From an uncultured Blautia sp. (GTDB lineage Bacteria > Bacillota > Clostridia > Lachnospirales > Lachnospiraceae): a DNA stretch of 34,513 bases. A program made the translations under genes and the position numbers. Shown here piece by piece: positions 7,278-14,692 of the stretch. Location of the stretch: NCBI GenBank assembly GCA_944384185.1, contig CALWSM010000009.1, forward strand, positions 1 through 34,513, in the 5' to 3' direction. Each line of letters starts with the position of its first letter. Positions within the stretch are counted from its first letter, which is position 1. The notes under the pieces are model-generated. The model was given only the letters and a program-made list of their open reading frames with translations. It was not told the origin of the DNA and did no database searches.

Positions 7278-8182
7278 GTAATGTACTGACCCAGACCATT
7301 GTTTATGTGATCCTGTTATTTGCCGGATATGGATTTAAAAAAGCCGGTATCTTTAAGGTAGAGGATACGGATTTCCTGAAAAAAGTGATCCTCTATCTTA
7401 CCATGCCAGCCATGGCGGTAAACGGGCTGAAGGATCTGGAACTTCAGCCCTCTTTTCTGTGGTGTTTTCTGGTAGGCTTCGGCACCAGCACCATACTTAT
7501 GCTGGTGGGAATGTGGCTTACGAGAAAAAAGTCTTCCGAAGAAAAGGTCATGTATCTTTTTAATTTCAACACTTACAATATTGGAAACTTCGCAATCCCC
7601 TTTCTCACCGGGCTGATCTCAACAGAAGGATTTGCGGCGCTGTGTCTTTTTGATATCGGCGTGGCTCTTTACCTTTATGGCATTGATTACAGTCTGGCGG
7701 AAACGGTAAAAGGAGGAAAAGGAAGCTTTTCTCTAAAGTTCCTTTTAAAGAAAATCTTTACTTCTCCTATTACGGATATGTATCTGTTTATGATCCTGCT
7801 GGCGGCTGTCCATCTGCGCCTGCCAGAACCGGTGCTGAAGCTGGCTTCTGTTATGGGAAATGCCAATGCGTTTCTGGCTATGCTCAGTATCGGGATTCTT
7901 TTTGAACTGAAGCTGGATAAGAAAAATCTCCGGGATATGGTGAAGTTTTTTGTATGGCGGTATGGTACGATCCTGGTTATCATGGCCGGGGTCATTCTTT
8001 TTATTCCCTTTTCTCAGGATATACGACAGGCCATCTGCGTGCTTCTGATGGCTCCGGTGGCCAGTATTGCGCCTCTTCTTACTATGAATGCAGGAGGGGA
8101 CGGAGCGGAAGCCGCACAGATCAATTCCGTCAGTATCCTTATAGGTATTGCGGGTATGATGGTTGTTTACGCTTTGGTGTAA
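7274..8182 (+). CDS. AEC-family transporter (auxin efflux carrier type)
   Basis: This 302-residue protein is strongly hydrophobic, with about ten membrane helices in two halves of five, the layout of the auxin efflux carrier/bile-acid-sodium superfamily. Family hallmarks are the first helix with YGFKKAGIF, the Asn-rich NFNTYNIGNFAIPFLTG stretch in the fourth helix region, and MAPVASIAPLLTMNAGG near the C-terminus. Bacterial members export or import carboxylates such as malate or malonate; the substrate here is unknown. The start overlaps the stop of the HD protein. The stop at 8180-8182 lies 7 nt before the MerR-type promoter of larB, so the larB unit is separately controlled. Confidence 0.88.
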   Translation: MSNVLTQTIVYVILLFAGYGFKKAGIFKVEDTDFLKKVILYLTMPAMAVNGLKDLELQPSFLWCFLVGFGTSTILMLVGMWLTRKKSSEEKVMYLFNFNTYNIGNFAIPFLTGLISTEGFAALCLFDIGVALYLYGIDYSLAETVKGGKGSFSLKFLLKKIFTSPITDMYLFMILLAAVHLRLPEPVLKLASVMGNANAFLAMLSIGILFELKLDKKNLRDMVKFFVWRYGTILVIMAGVILFIPFSQDIRQAICVLLMAPVASIAPLLTMNAGGDGAEAAQINSVSILIGIAGMMVVYALV

Positions 8183-8189
8183 AAAAGTC

Positions 8190-8220
8190 TTGCCCTGGAG
8201 TGTACTCAAAGTGATATAAA
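8190..8220 (+). promoter_or_regulatory. MerR-type promoter of larB (19-bp spacer with dyad)
   Basis: TTGCCC (8190-8195) and TATAAA (8215-8220) are separated by 19 bp. The dyad CCTGGAGTGTACTCAAAG (8194-8211) matches in 6 of 8 arm positions around a 2-bp centre. MerR-family activators untwist promoters of exactly this kind. The same design occurs at 24462-24492 and 25372-25402. Confidence 0.65.
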
Positions 8221-8242
8221 AGATACAGAGCTTGTACAGACA

Positions 8243-8298
8243 GAGTCAAAGATTCGGATACAGGCATGTCCCCTTGGCTCGTTGCCTGCGGGAATAAA
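8243..8298 (+). repeat. Interspersed repeat, short copy, in the larB leader
   Basis: This 56-nt element begins GAGTCAAAG and ends with a 35-nt core (8264-8298) containing CTTGGCTCGTTGC and GGAATAAA. The core matches 11622-11656 at 31 of 35 positions. Relative to that copy it lacks about 47 nt between its two ends. It lies between the larB promoter and ribosome site, so it should be transcribed. Confidence 0.6.
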
Positions 8299-8322
8299 GA
8301 ACACAGGAAAGGAAATATAGCC

Positions 8323-9087
8323 ATGGATAAAAAGGATTTGCAGCAGCTTTTGGAACAGGTTGCCCGGGGAAGTGTTAAGCCGGAAGAGGCCCTGTTACAG
8401 ATAAAAGTAGAACCTTATAAAGACTTAGGCTTCGCCAAAGTAGATACCCACCGGGGGATCCGCCAGGGAATGGCGGAAGTGATCTACGGAGCAGGCAAAA
8501 CAAAGGAACAGATCTTGAAGATTGCCCAGACTATGGTCCAGGATCATGAAAAGACGGTTCTGATCACCAGGATGAGCCAGGAAGCGGCAGATTATGTGGG
8601 CAAAGAAATGGAGCTTCACTATGACAGCCATTCCAGGACCGGCGTGATCGGAGAAATGCCAAAGCCGGACGGGGTAGGAAGGATCGTGGTAGCTACAGGA
8701 GGGACCAGCGATATTCCGGTGGCAGAGGAAGCAGCCCTTACCGCTGAAATTTACGGAAACGAAGTCCTCCGTCTATATGATGTGGGCGTTGCGGGGATGC
8801 ACCGTCTGATGGATCATGTGGAGGATATTATGAGCGCCAGAGTGATCATCGCTATCGCAGGTATGGAAGGGGCTCTTGCCAGCGTGATCGGCGGGATGGC
8901 AGACTGTCCGGTGATCGCAGTGCCTACCAGCGTAGGATATGGCGCCAATTTCGGAGGCCTTTCCGCCCTTCTTTCTATGCTGAACTCCTGTGCCAGCGGG
9001 ATCAGTGTGGTAAACATTGATAATGGCTTCGGCGCCGGATATCTGGCAAGTATGATCAACCACCTGGAGGGAAAAAGAAAAGAATGA
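8323..9087 (+). CDS. larB: Nickel-pincer cofactor biosynthesis protein LarB
   Basis: LarB carboxylates the pyridinium ring of nicotinic acid adenine dinucleotide and cleaves the phosphoanhydride, giving the first intermediate of the nickel-pincer nucleotide used by lactate racemase-type enzymes. The 254-residue protein has the family's N-terminal region (LEQVARGSVKPEEAL, then HRGIRQGMAEVIYGAGKT) and the PurE-like carboxylase domain: VVATGGTSDIPVAEEA, YDVGVAGMHR, GMEGALASVIGG and CPVIAVPTSVGYG. The ATG at 8323 is preferred over one at 8266 because that lies inside the repeat element, while AGGAAAGGA lies just before 8323. It overlaps larC1 by 4 nt. No larA or larE is in the window. Confidence 0.92.
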   Translation: MDKKDLQQLLEQVARGSVKPEEALLQIKVEPYKDLGFAKVDTHRGIRQGMAEVIYGAGKTKEQILKIAQTMVQDHEKTVLITRMSQEAADYVGKEMELHYDSHSRTGVIGEMPKPDGVGRIVVATGGTSDIPVAEEAALTAEIYGNEVLRLYDVGVAGMHRLMDHVEDIMSARVIIAIAGMEGALASVIGGMADCPVIAVPTSVGYGANFGGLSALLSMLNSCASGISVVNIDNGFGAGYLASMINHLEGKRKE

Positions 9088-9908
9088 AGACGCTATATAT
9101 AGACTGTCAGATGGGAGCGGCGGGAGATATGCTCATGGGAGCCCTTCTGGAGCTAGTCCCTGACAGAAAAGAAATTCTTGAAAAACTGAATCAGGCAGGG
9201 ATCCCGGGAGTCCGCATGGAGGCTCAGAAATCTGTGAAATGTGGGATCACCGGCACCCATATGGAAGTCCTGGTAAATGGCGAAGAAGAGGAAAGCCAGG
9301 ATTTGTCCGGTGAAGAGAGCAATGGACACGGCGGACACAGCCACGGACATTCTCACGGACATGATCCTCATACTCGTCAGGGCCATCATGGACACCACAG
9401 CCATTTTTCCATAGAAGATATTACCGGGATCATGGATGGACTTCATGTAGACAATAAGGTAAAAGAAGATGTGAAAAACATTTATCAGATCATTGCCCAG
9501 GCAGAAAGCCAGGTCCATGGACAGCCAGTCTCAGAGGTCCATTTCCATGAAGTCGGCGCCATGGACGCTGTAGCGGATATTGCCGGCTGCGCCATGCTTT
9601 TCCATGAGCTGGGAGCGGAAAGGGTCATTGTATCCCCTGTTACGACCGGTTACGGACAGGTATGGTGTGCTCACGGGATCCTTCCTGTACCGGCTCCGGC
9701 TACAGCCCTGATCCTCCAGGGGATCCCCTGCCAGGCCGGACGGATAGAAGGGGAACTGTGTACTCCTACGGGAGCGGCTCTGCTGAAATATTTTGCCACG
9801 GAATACGGCCGGATGCCGCAGATGGTCATGGAAAAGGTCGGCTACGGCATGGGCAAGAAAGACTTTGAAGCTGCGAATTGTATCCGTGTTATTTTAGGGG
9901 AAGCCTAG
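9084..9908 (+). CDS. larC: LarC N-terminal half (LarC1), nickel-insertion protein
   Basis: LarC inserts nickel into the pincer nucleotide in a CTP-dependent reaction. This 274-residue protein matches only the first half of LarC: it starts with YIDCQMGAAGDMLMGALLE, contains SEVHFHEVGAMDAVADIAG, GILPVPAPATALIL and ELCTPTGAALLKYF, and stops right after GYGMGKKDFEAANCIRVILGE, where LarC1 ends in split systems. Residues 82-107 contain 12 histidines, a likely nickel-binding loop. In Lactobacillus plantarum a frameshift joins larC1 to larC2, whose product binds CTP. Here the next gene starts 16 nt downstream, leaving no room for larC2. The ATG overlaps the larB stop. Confidence 0.9.
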   Translation: MKTLYIDCQMGAAGDMLMGALLELVPDRKEILEKLNQAGIPGVRMEAQKSVKCGITGTHMEVLVNGEEEESQDLSGEESNGHGGHSHGHSHGHDPHTRQGHHGHHSHFSIEDITGIMDGLHVDNKVKEDVKNIYQIIAQAESQVHGQPVSEVHFHEVGAMDAVADIAGCAMLFHELGAERVIVSPVTTGYGQVWCAHGILPVPAPATALILQGIPCQAGRIEGELCTPTGAALLKYFATEYGRMPQMVMEKVGYGMGKKDFEAANCIRVILGEA

Positions 9909-9924
9909 ATAAAAAGGAGAGTCT

Positions 9925-10512
9925 ATGTGCGGACGGTATCATATTGATGAAGAAATGACAGAGGAAATCCGTCGGATGGTAAAGATCCTGGAATCCCGGA
10001 TGACCACCGGTTCCAGGGACATTTATCCCTCCATGGAAGCTCCTGTTCTATTGAAAAATGAGGAAGAAGGACTGAAAGCGGCTGCCATGGCCTGGGGATT
10101 CCCAGGCAGAGACAAAAAACAGCTTCTTATCAATGCCAGGGCGGAGACTGCTCTGGAACGTCCTGCTTTTTCAAGGGCGGTTTCGCTCAGAAGGTGTGTG
10201 ATCCCCGCCAGATGGTTCTATGAATGGAATCCGGAGAAAGAAAAGGCGGAATTTTCCAGAACAGACGGATCCCTTCTCTACATGGCCGGATTCTACGACC
10301 TGTTTCAGGAAGTTCCGAGATTTATCATTCTTACAACCCAGGCAAACTCTTCGGTCCGTCCTGTCCATGATCGTATGCCTCTGATCCTGGAGAAAGAGGA
10401 GCTGGAGGAATGGGTATGGGAAGACCTTTCTGTGGAGAAATTCCTGAAAAAAGTCCCAGGACTTCTGGAGTGCAGACAGGAATACCGGCAGGAGCGGCTG
10501 CCCTTTCTATAA
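9925..10512 (+). CDS. SRAP-family protein (YedK/HMCES-like abasic-site DNA-protein crosslinker)
   Basis: SRAP proteins use the N-terminal Cys2 to form a thiazolidine crosslink to abasic sites in single-stranded DNA, shielding them from strand breakage. The 195-residue protein has the whole catalytic set: C2 in MCGRYHI, N70 in INARAET, E100 in WFYEWN and H148 in PVHDRMP. It is of normal length for a bacterial member. An AAGGAG site precedes the ATG and the gene lies 16 nt after larC1, ahead of a strong terminator, so it is the last gene of the larB-larC1 unit. No LexA-like box is evident upstream; instead it would follow the MerR-type promoter at 8190. Confidence 0.93.
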   Translation: MCGRYHIDEEMTEEIRRMVKILESRMTTGSRDIYPSMEAPVLLKNEEEGLKAAAMAWGFPGRDKKQLLINARAETALERPAFSRAVSLRRCVIPARWFYEWNPEKEKAEFSRTDGSLLYMAGFYDLFQEVPRFIILTTQANSSVRPVHDRMPLILEKEELEEWVWEDLSVEKFLKKVPGLLECRQEYRQERLPFL

Positions 10513-10513
10513 G

Positions 10514-10540
10514 AGAACGTCTAAAAGACGTTCTTTTTTT
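10514..10540 (+). terminator. Intrinsic terminator of the larB-larC1-SRAP unit
   Basis: A perfect 9-bp stem, AGAACGTCT (10514-10522) with AGACGTTCT (10526-10534), has an AAA loop and runs into a T tract to 10540. Confidence 0.92.
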
Positions 10541-10570
10541 AGTAGCCGCTGTCATGTTTCCAAAAGCTTT

Positions 10571-10600
10571 TTGCATTGACCTGTCAATATATGATACAAT
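10571..10600 (+). promoter_or_regulatory. Promoter candidate of the MBL-fold gene
   Basis: TTGCAT (10571-10576) and TACAAT (10595-10600) are separated by 18 bp. A small palindrome, TTGAC-CT-GTCAA (10576-10587), lies inside the spacer and could be an operator. The TTGACC within it is only 13 bp from the -10, too close to serve as a -35. Confidence 0.45.
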
Positions 10601-10704
10601 TCAATAAACGGAGTTTCAGATTCAGAGCAGGCGGAAAAAGTGTTCTCAATAAAGCATAGATCACTTTTGATACGATGAATTTAAGAATACAGGAGGCAGA
10701 AATC

Positions 10705-11544
10705 ATGAGTTATAAATGGTATAAAAAAGGCAGCGAACTTCTCAGAGAAATAGAAGAAACCAATCTTCCCGAGGAGCTGTGCAGTCTGTGGTACATCGGA
10801 CAGATGGGTATGATCATGAAGTGGAAGGGGATTGTCCTGTGCATGGATCCGGTGCTGGGAGCTATGCCAGGGGAAGATGGAGAGGACCGAAGAAATTATC
10901 CTGTCCCTTTTCTGCCGGAGGAACTTCGGGCAGATTATGTATTCTGTACCCATGATCATGGGGATCATATGCACCGGGAAACCCTGGTGAAACTGGCAGA
11001 GAGGAATCCACAGATGAAGATCGTCCTTCCTCTGCCTTTGGTGGAGAAGGCGCTTTCCTTCGGGATCCCAGAGGAGCAGCTTTTAGGCCTGTGCCAGGAT
11101 CAGGAGATCACTCTGGAAGAGGGAATCCAGGTAAACCCGGTGGCTACCGCTCATGAAGCCTATCAGTTTGACCAGGAAGGACACAGCCTGACTCTGGGCT
11201 ATGAGGTTTGCCTTGGTGACCGCAAGGTTTTCCACAGCGGAGATACGATCGTGACCCGGGAGCTGATAGACAAACTCCGGAAAGCTCATGGTATAGACGC
11301 CGTCATGGTTCCCATAAACGGCAGAGATCTGGAAAGAAACGAGCAGGATATTGTGGGGAACATGAACAGCCGGGAGGCCTGCTGGTTTGCCGGTGAGATC
11401 GGGGCAGATCTGACCATACCTCTTCACTATGACATGATGGGCGGAAACGAAGAAAACCCACTGGTCTTTGCAGACTATATGGAACGGTATTATCCGGAGA
11501 AGAAGTATCATATCTTCCGGCTGGGAGAGAGGTATATCCTGTAA
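10705..11544 (+). CDS. Metallo-beta-lactamase-fold hydrolase, UlaG-like
   Basis: The 279-residue protein has the MBL metal motif THDHGDH (H83, D84, H85, D87, H88), a further histidine in ATAHEAY, the bridging aspartate in FHSGDTIV, and the late histidine in IPLHYDMMGG. This set and the GYEVCLGDRKVFHSGD layout resemble the UlaG group, which includes L-ascorbate-6-phosphate lactonase. No other ascorbate gene is nearby, so the substrate is open. The ATG at 10705 is chosen because CAGGAGG lies 8-9 nt before it; an upstream ATG at 10675 lacks a site. It follows the SRAP terminator and has its own promoter candidate. A repeat element lies directly downstream. Confidence 0.87.
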   Translation: MSYKWYKKGSELLREIEETNLPEELCSLWYIGQMGMIMKWKGIVLCMDPVLGAMPGEDGEDRRNYPVPFLPEELRADYVFCTHDHGDHMHRETLVKLAERNPQMKIVLPLPLVEKALSFGIPEEQLLGLCQDQEITLEEGIQVNPVATAHEAYQFDQEGHSLTLGYEVCLGDRKVFHSGDTIVTRELIDKLRKAHGIDAVMVPINGRDLERNEQDIVGNMNSREACWFAGEIGADLTIPLHYDMMGGNEENPLVFADYMERYYPEKKYHIFRLGERYIL

Positions 11545-11553
11545 CTGACGCAG

Positions 11554-11656
11554 GAGTCAAAGCCTCCGATGCAAGCAGCGGGATATTAGACCCTTGCGGC
11601 AGTCGCCAAATGGCCATGCAAGCATGTCCGCTTGGCTCGTTGCTCGCAGGAATAAA
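11554..11656 (+). repeat. Interspersed repeat, long copy, before the AAA-ATPase gene
   Basis: This 103-nt element starts GAGTCAAAG and ends GGAATAAA like the copy at 8243-8298, but has a middle block (about 11571-11617). The block can fold, with GCAAG...GGG facing CCC...TTGC around ATATTAGA. A second small stem, CAAGC-ATGTCC-GCTTG, is in the shared core. It carries no coding frame of note. It resembles a REP- or MITE-like unit, or a structured leader. Confidence 0.6.
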
Positions 11657-11727
11657 ATCAGTTGTTCTTTTATATAAGAACAGATATAATGAAAAAAAGA
11701 TTTGATAGGATATAGGATGGTGGTTAT

Positions 11728-13428
11728 TTGGCAAGAACAGTAGGAATAGGTCTCCAGAACTTTGAAAAAATAATGGAAAACAATTTATTCTATATAGATA
11801 AAACAATGTTTATAAAAGAGTGGTGGGAGTCCAATGATGAAGTAACTCTTATTACTCGGCCAAGGCGTTTTGGCAAAACATTGACAATGAGTATGCTGGA
11901 AAAGTTTTTCTCTGTTGATTATGCAGAGAAGAACTTATTCAAAGAGACAAAAATCGGAAAGTTTGAAAAATTTCAAGAGCTGCAAGGCAAATATCCGGTT
12001 ATTTATTTAAGCTTTTCTAATGTCAAAGAAAGAACCTTCGACCAGGCTAAGAAAATGATCTGCGAAGCCATCGTTGATCTGTATAATAAGTATTCCTTTT
12101 TATGCACAAGCAATCTGCTAAATGACAAGGAAAAAGATTATTTCCAAAGAGTATCTTCAGATATGGAAGAATACGAAATAACGATTTCTCTCAAAAGATT
12201 ATCCGATTATCTTTATAAATTTTACGGAAAAAGAGTTATCATATTATTAGATGAATATGATACCCCTATGCAGGAAGCTTATGTCTATGGATACTGGGAA
12301 GAATTAACAGTTTTTACCAGAAGCCTGTTCAATGCTACATTTAAAAGTAATCCGTACCTGGAACGTGGACTTATGACCGGGATCACACGTGTCAGTAAAG
12401 AATCCATTTTTTCAGATCTGAATAATCTGGAAGTTGTAACGGCAACTTCTGAAAAATATGCAGATGTATTTGGTTTTACCGAAAAAGAAATCCTTGAGGC
12501 ATTAAAGGAGTATGGCCTCTCGGATAGGATCAGTGAAGTAAAACGCTGGTATGATGGATTTACTTTTGGCAGTAAAACCGATATTTATAACCCATGGTCT
12601 ATTATTAATTACCTGGATAAGAGAAAAGTAGGACCTTACTGGGCGCACACCAGCAGTAACAGCCTTGCAGGTAAAGTGATCCGTGAGGGCTCCTGCCAGA
12701 TAAAAGAATCTTTTGAACGATTGCTGGCAGGTGGCAGCATTATCACGCAACTGGACGAACAGATCATATATAATCAGCTGGATCTGGATGAAAATGCGAT
12801 CTGGAGCCTCTTGCTTGCCAGTGGATATCTGAAGATTTCAAACAGTGAAGAACAGGAAACTCCCTATGGGGAATGGAGGCAGGTCTATGAATTGTCCATA
12901 ACAAATTTTGAGGTCCTGCTGATGTTCCGCAATATGGTCCATGGCTGGTTTGCGGTCTCCGCCTCCAATTATAATGGATTTATCAAGGCTCTTTTGAAAG
13001 ATGATCTGAAAGCAATGAATGCCTATATGAACCGGGTGGCTCTGGCCACATTTAGCTTTTTTGACAGCGGAAACAGGCCCTCTGCAGAATCAGAGCCGGA
13101 ACGGTTTTACCATGGATTCGTCCTGGGATTGATGGTGGAATTGGAGGACCAATATGCGATCACTTCTAATCGTGAAAGCGGATTTGGCCGATATGATATT
13201 CTGCTGGAACCAAAAGGGCAGAAGGGATATGGGATCATTATGGAATTTAAGGTACAGGATCCTGCGGAAGAAAAAGACTTGTCCGATACCGTTCAGGCAG
13301 CGCTGAAACAGATTGAAGAAAAGCAGTATGCAGCAGTCCTGCTGACAAAAGGTGTACCGGAAATACGGATCCGGAAATATGGATTTGCTTTTCAGGGGAA
13401 AACCGTATTGATCGGAAGAGCCGAATAA
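11728..13428 (+). CDS. AAA-ATPase-like protein with C-terminal PD-(D/E)XK nuclease-like domain
   Basis: This 566-residue protein belongs to the widespread AAA-ATPase_like plus PDDEXK_9 family of gut bacteria, whose role is not established. The N-terminus (VGIGLQNFEKIMENN, FYIDKTMFI) leads to a P-loop at 43-51 (TRPRRFGKT) and a Walker B at about 170-177 (VIILLDEYD). The C-terminus has nuclease-fold residues D490 (GRYDILLEP) and E506-x-K508 (IIMEFKVQ). The frame has an upstream stop at 11713 and no in-frame ATG before the conserved start, so TTG at 11728 is used, behind GGATGGTGG. Its first two-thirds is more A+T-rich than its neighbours, and it lies between a repeat and a long palindrome, suggesting transfer. 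Confidence 0.9.
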   Translation: MARTVGIGLQNFEKIMENNLFYIDKTMFIKEWWESNDEVTLITRPRRFGKTLTMSMLEKFFSVDYAEKNLFKETKIGKFEKFQELQGKYPVIYLSFSNVKERTFDQAKKMICEAIVDLYNKYSFLCTSNLLNDKEKDYFQRVSSDMEEYEITISLKRLSDYLYKFYGKRVIILLDEYDTPMQEAYVYGYWEELTVFTRSLFNATFKSNPYLERGLMTGITRVSKESIFSDLNNLEVVTATSEKYADVFGFTEKEILEALKEYGLSDRISEVKRWYDGFTFGSKTDIYNPWSIINYLDKRKVGPYWAHTSSNSLAGKVIREGSCQIKESFERLLAGGSIITQLDEQIIYNQLDLDENAIWSLLLASGYLKISNSEEQETPYGEWRQVYELSITNFEVLLMFRNMVHGWFAVSASNYNGFIKALLKDDLKAMNAYMNRVALATFSFFDSGNRPSAESEPERFYHGFVLGLMVELEDQYAITSNRESGFGRYDILLEPKGQKGYGIIMEFKVQDPAEEKDLSDTVQAALKQIEEKQYAAVLLTKGVPEIRIRKYGFAFQGKTVLIGRAE

Positions 13429-13460
13429 GTATACGGAAAAATCTGTTTTTTCGTATACTT
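13427..13460. terminator. 34-nt near-perfect palindrome after the ATPase gene
   Basis: AAGTATACG (13427-13435) pairs with CGTATACTT (13452-13460). The stem continues through a G-T pair and five A-T pairs to a TCTG tetraloop (13442-13445). It begins within the stop codon. There is no long T tail after it, but the internal T run could support termination in either direction. Confidence 0.6.
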
Positions 13461-13497
13461 ACATATAGAAAAATCAAAACGGAAGGATGTACAGAAA

Positions 13498-14145
13498 ATG
13501 ACAAAAGAAAAACTTGCCCTGGAGGTAATAGAACGTTTAAAGAAGGAATATCCCATGGCTCAGTGTACCCTGGACTATGACCAGGCCTGGAAGCTGCTGG
13601 TAAGCGTCCGTCTGGCCGCCCAGTGTACAGACGCAAGGGTAAATGTGGTTGTTGAGGAGCTTTATGCGAAATATCCCGATGTGGAAGCGCTGGCAAAGGC
13701 TCCTGTGGAAGAGATCGAGAAGATCGTCCGGCCCTGCGGTCTGGGTAAGAGCAAAGCCAGAGACATCAGTGCCTGCATGAAGATCCTCCGGGATCAGTAT
13801 CAGGGAAAGGTGCCGGAGGATTTTAACGCCTTACTGAAGCTGCCTGGCGTTGGAAGAAAAAGCGCCAATCTGATCATGGGAGACGTGTTTGGAAAACCGG
13901 CGATCGTTACGGATACCCATTGTATCCGTCTGGTAAACCGGATCGGGCTGGTAGACGGAATCAAGGAGCCGAAAAAAGTAGAAATGGCGCTCTGGAAGAT
14001 CATTCCGCCGGAGGAGGGCAGTGATTTCTGCCACCGCCTGGTCTATCATGGAAGAGATGTATGTACGGCCAGAACAGCTCCATATTGCCATAAATGCTGC
14101 CTGGAAGATATCTGCCGGAAAAATGGAGTAGCAAGCGAAAAATAA
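13498..14145 (+). CDS. nth: Endonuclease III, DNA glycosylase/AP lyase
   Basis: Endonuclease III removes oxidised pyrimidines and nicks abasic sites in base-excision repair. The 215-residue protein has the helix-hairpin-helix LPGVGRKSANL with catalytic K121, catalytic D139 in VTDTHC, and the C-terminal [4Fe-4S] loop with C189, C197, C200 and C206. The loop spacing is C-X7-C-X2-C-X5-C, one residue longer in the first gap than in the E. coli enzyme. A GGAAGGATG site lies before the ATG. It is the last plus-strand gene before a convergent GNAT gene and shares a two-way hairpin terminator with it. Promoter elements were not clear in the 69-bp gap after the ATPase gene. Confidence 0.96.
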   Translation: MTKEKLALEVIERLKKEYPMAQCTLDYDQAWKLLVSVRLAAQCTDARVNVVVEELYAKYPDVEALAKAPVEEIEKIVRPCGLGKSKARDISACMKILRDQYQGKVPEDFNALLKLPGVGRKSANLIMGDVFGKPAIVTDTHCIRLVNRIGLVDGIKEPKKVEMALWKIIPPEEGSDFCHRLVYHGRDVCTARTAPYCHKCCLEDICRKNGVASEK

Positions 14146-14154
14146 CGGCAGCGA

Positions 14155-14195
14155 GACCTGAAAAATCACTTCATTCATTTAGGATTTTTCAGGTC
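14155..14195. terminator. Bidirectional terminator between nth and the GNAT gene
   Basis: GACCTGAAAAATC (14155-14167) and GATTTTTCAGGTC (14183-14195) form a 13-bp perfect stem with a 15-nt loop. A and T runs flank the GC part so that it can work both ways. The right arm lies inside the last codons (D-L-K-N) of the GNAT gene. Confidence 0.75.
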
Positions 14196-14663
14196 ATATA
14201 CAAATTCCAGTTCATGGCGCAAAGGTATTCCATATTCTCCCAGGAATGGGATTTCCGGTTTTATCTTTCTGGAGTTCTCAACAGAATTATAATGCAGCTT
14301 TATCATGTCAAAACCCCGTTTTTGATAAAAGCCGATGGCCTTTAGATTATCATTGGTAGTCATTACCTTTACAGCTTTGCAGGAACAGGTCCGTGCAATG
14401 TCGAAAACTTTCTGAAGGAGTTTTGTTGCAGTACCCTGATTTTCGATAAGGCTGTCCAGGGAAATGATCTCGCAGATATGATCCGGCTTTATGCGGTAGG
14501 TGAGGAGAGCTGTGATTTCTCCCTGAGAAAATACAGCCAGTCCCTCTAATCTGGTCATGTCAATTTTCTCGCCGCATACTGCCATGTCAGTAGAATACCA
14601 ATGTTTCATTAAAAACCCATTAATTACAGACCGGTTTTCTGGTGTGATTGTTGTAATCTCCAT
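14175..14663 (-). CDS. GNAT-family N-acetyltransferase
   Basis: The 162-residue protein has a GNAT fold. The acetyl-CoA-binding motif A region is ICEIISLDSLIENQGTATKLL, with the usual Q-x-x-G-x-A signature modified to ENQGTATKLL, followed by CKAVKVMTTNDNLKAIGFYQKRGFDMIKL, the typical motif B ending in FYxKxGF. The substrate is unknown. A GTG at 14672 in frame would add three residues, but the AGGTGAGG sequence suits the ATG at 14663 better. It lies 29 nt after the flavodoxin gene on the same strand, so the two probably share a transcript. The last codons form part of the terminator stem at 14183-14195. Confidence 0.88.
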   Translation of the reverse strand: MEITTITPENRSVINGFLMKHWYSTDMAVCGEKIDMTRLEGLAVFSQGEITALLTYRIKPDHICEIISLDSLIENQGTATKLLQKVFDIARTCSCKAVKVMTTNDNLKAIGFYQKRGFDMIKLHYNSVENSRKIKPEIPFLGEYGIPLRHELEFVYDLKNPK

Positions 14664-14692
14664 ACTCCTCACCTAAACTTTTTCTCCGTATT

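Noticed and set aside
8266..9087. larB start at 8266
   Set aside because: The ATG lies within the repeat element, has no ribosome site and would add 19 residues not typical of LarB; 8323 fits better.
9330..9412. Tandem DNA repeat in larC
   Set aside because: The repetition is only of histidine and glycine codons, and explains itself as a metal-binding loop; no regular unit length.
9890..9925. Programmed frameshift joining larC1 to larC2
   Set aside because: There is no slippery site and no LarC2 sequence; the SRAP gene starts 16 nt after the stop.
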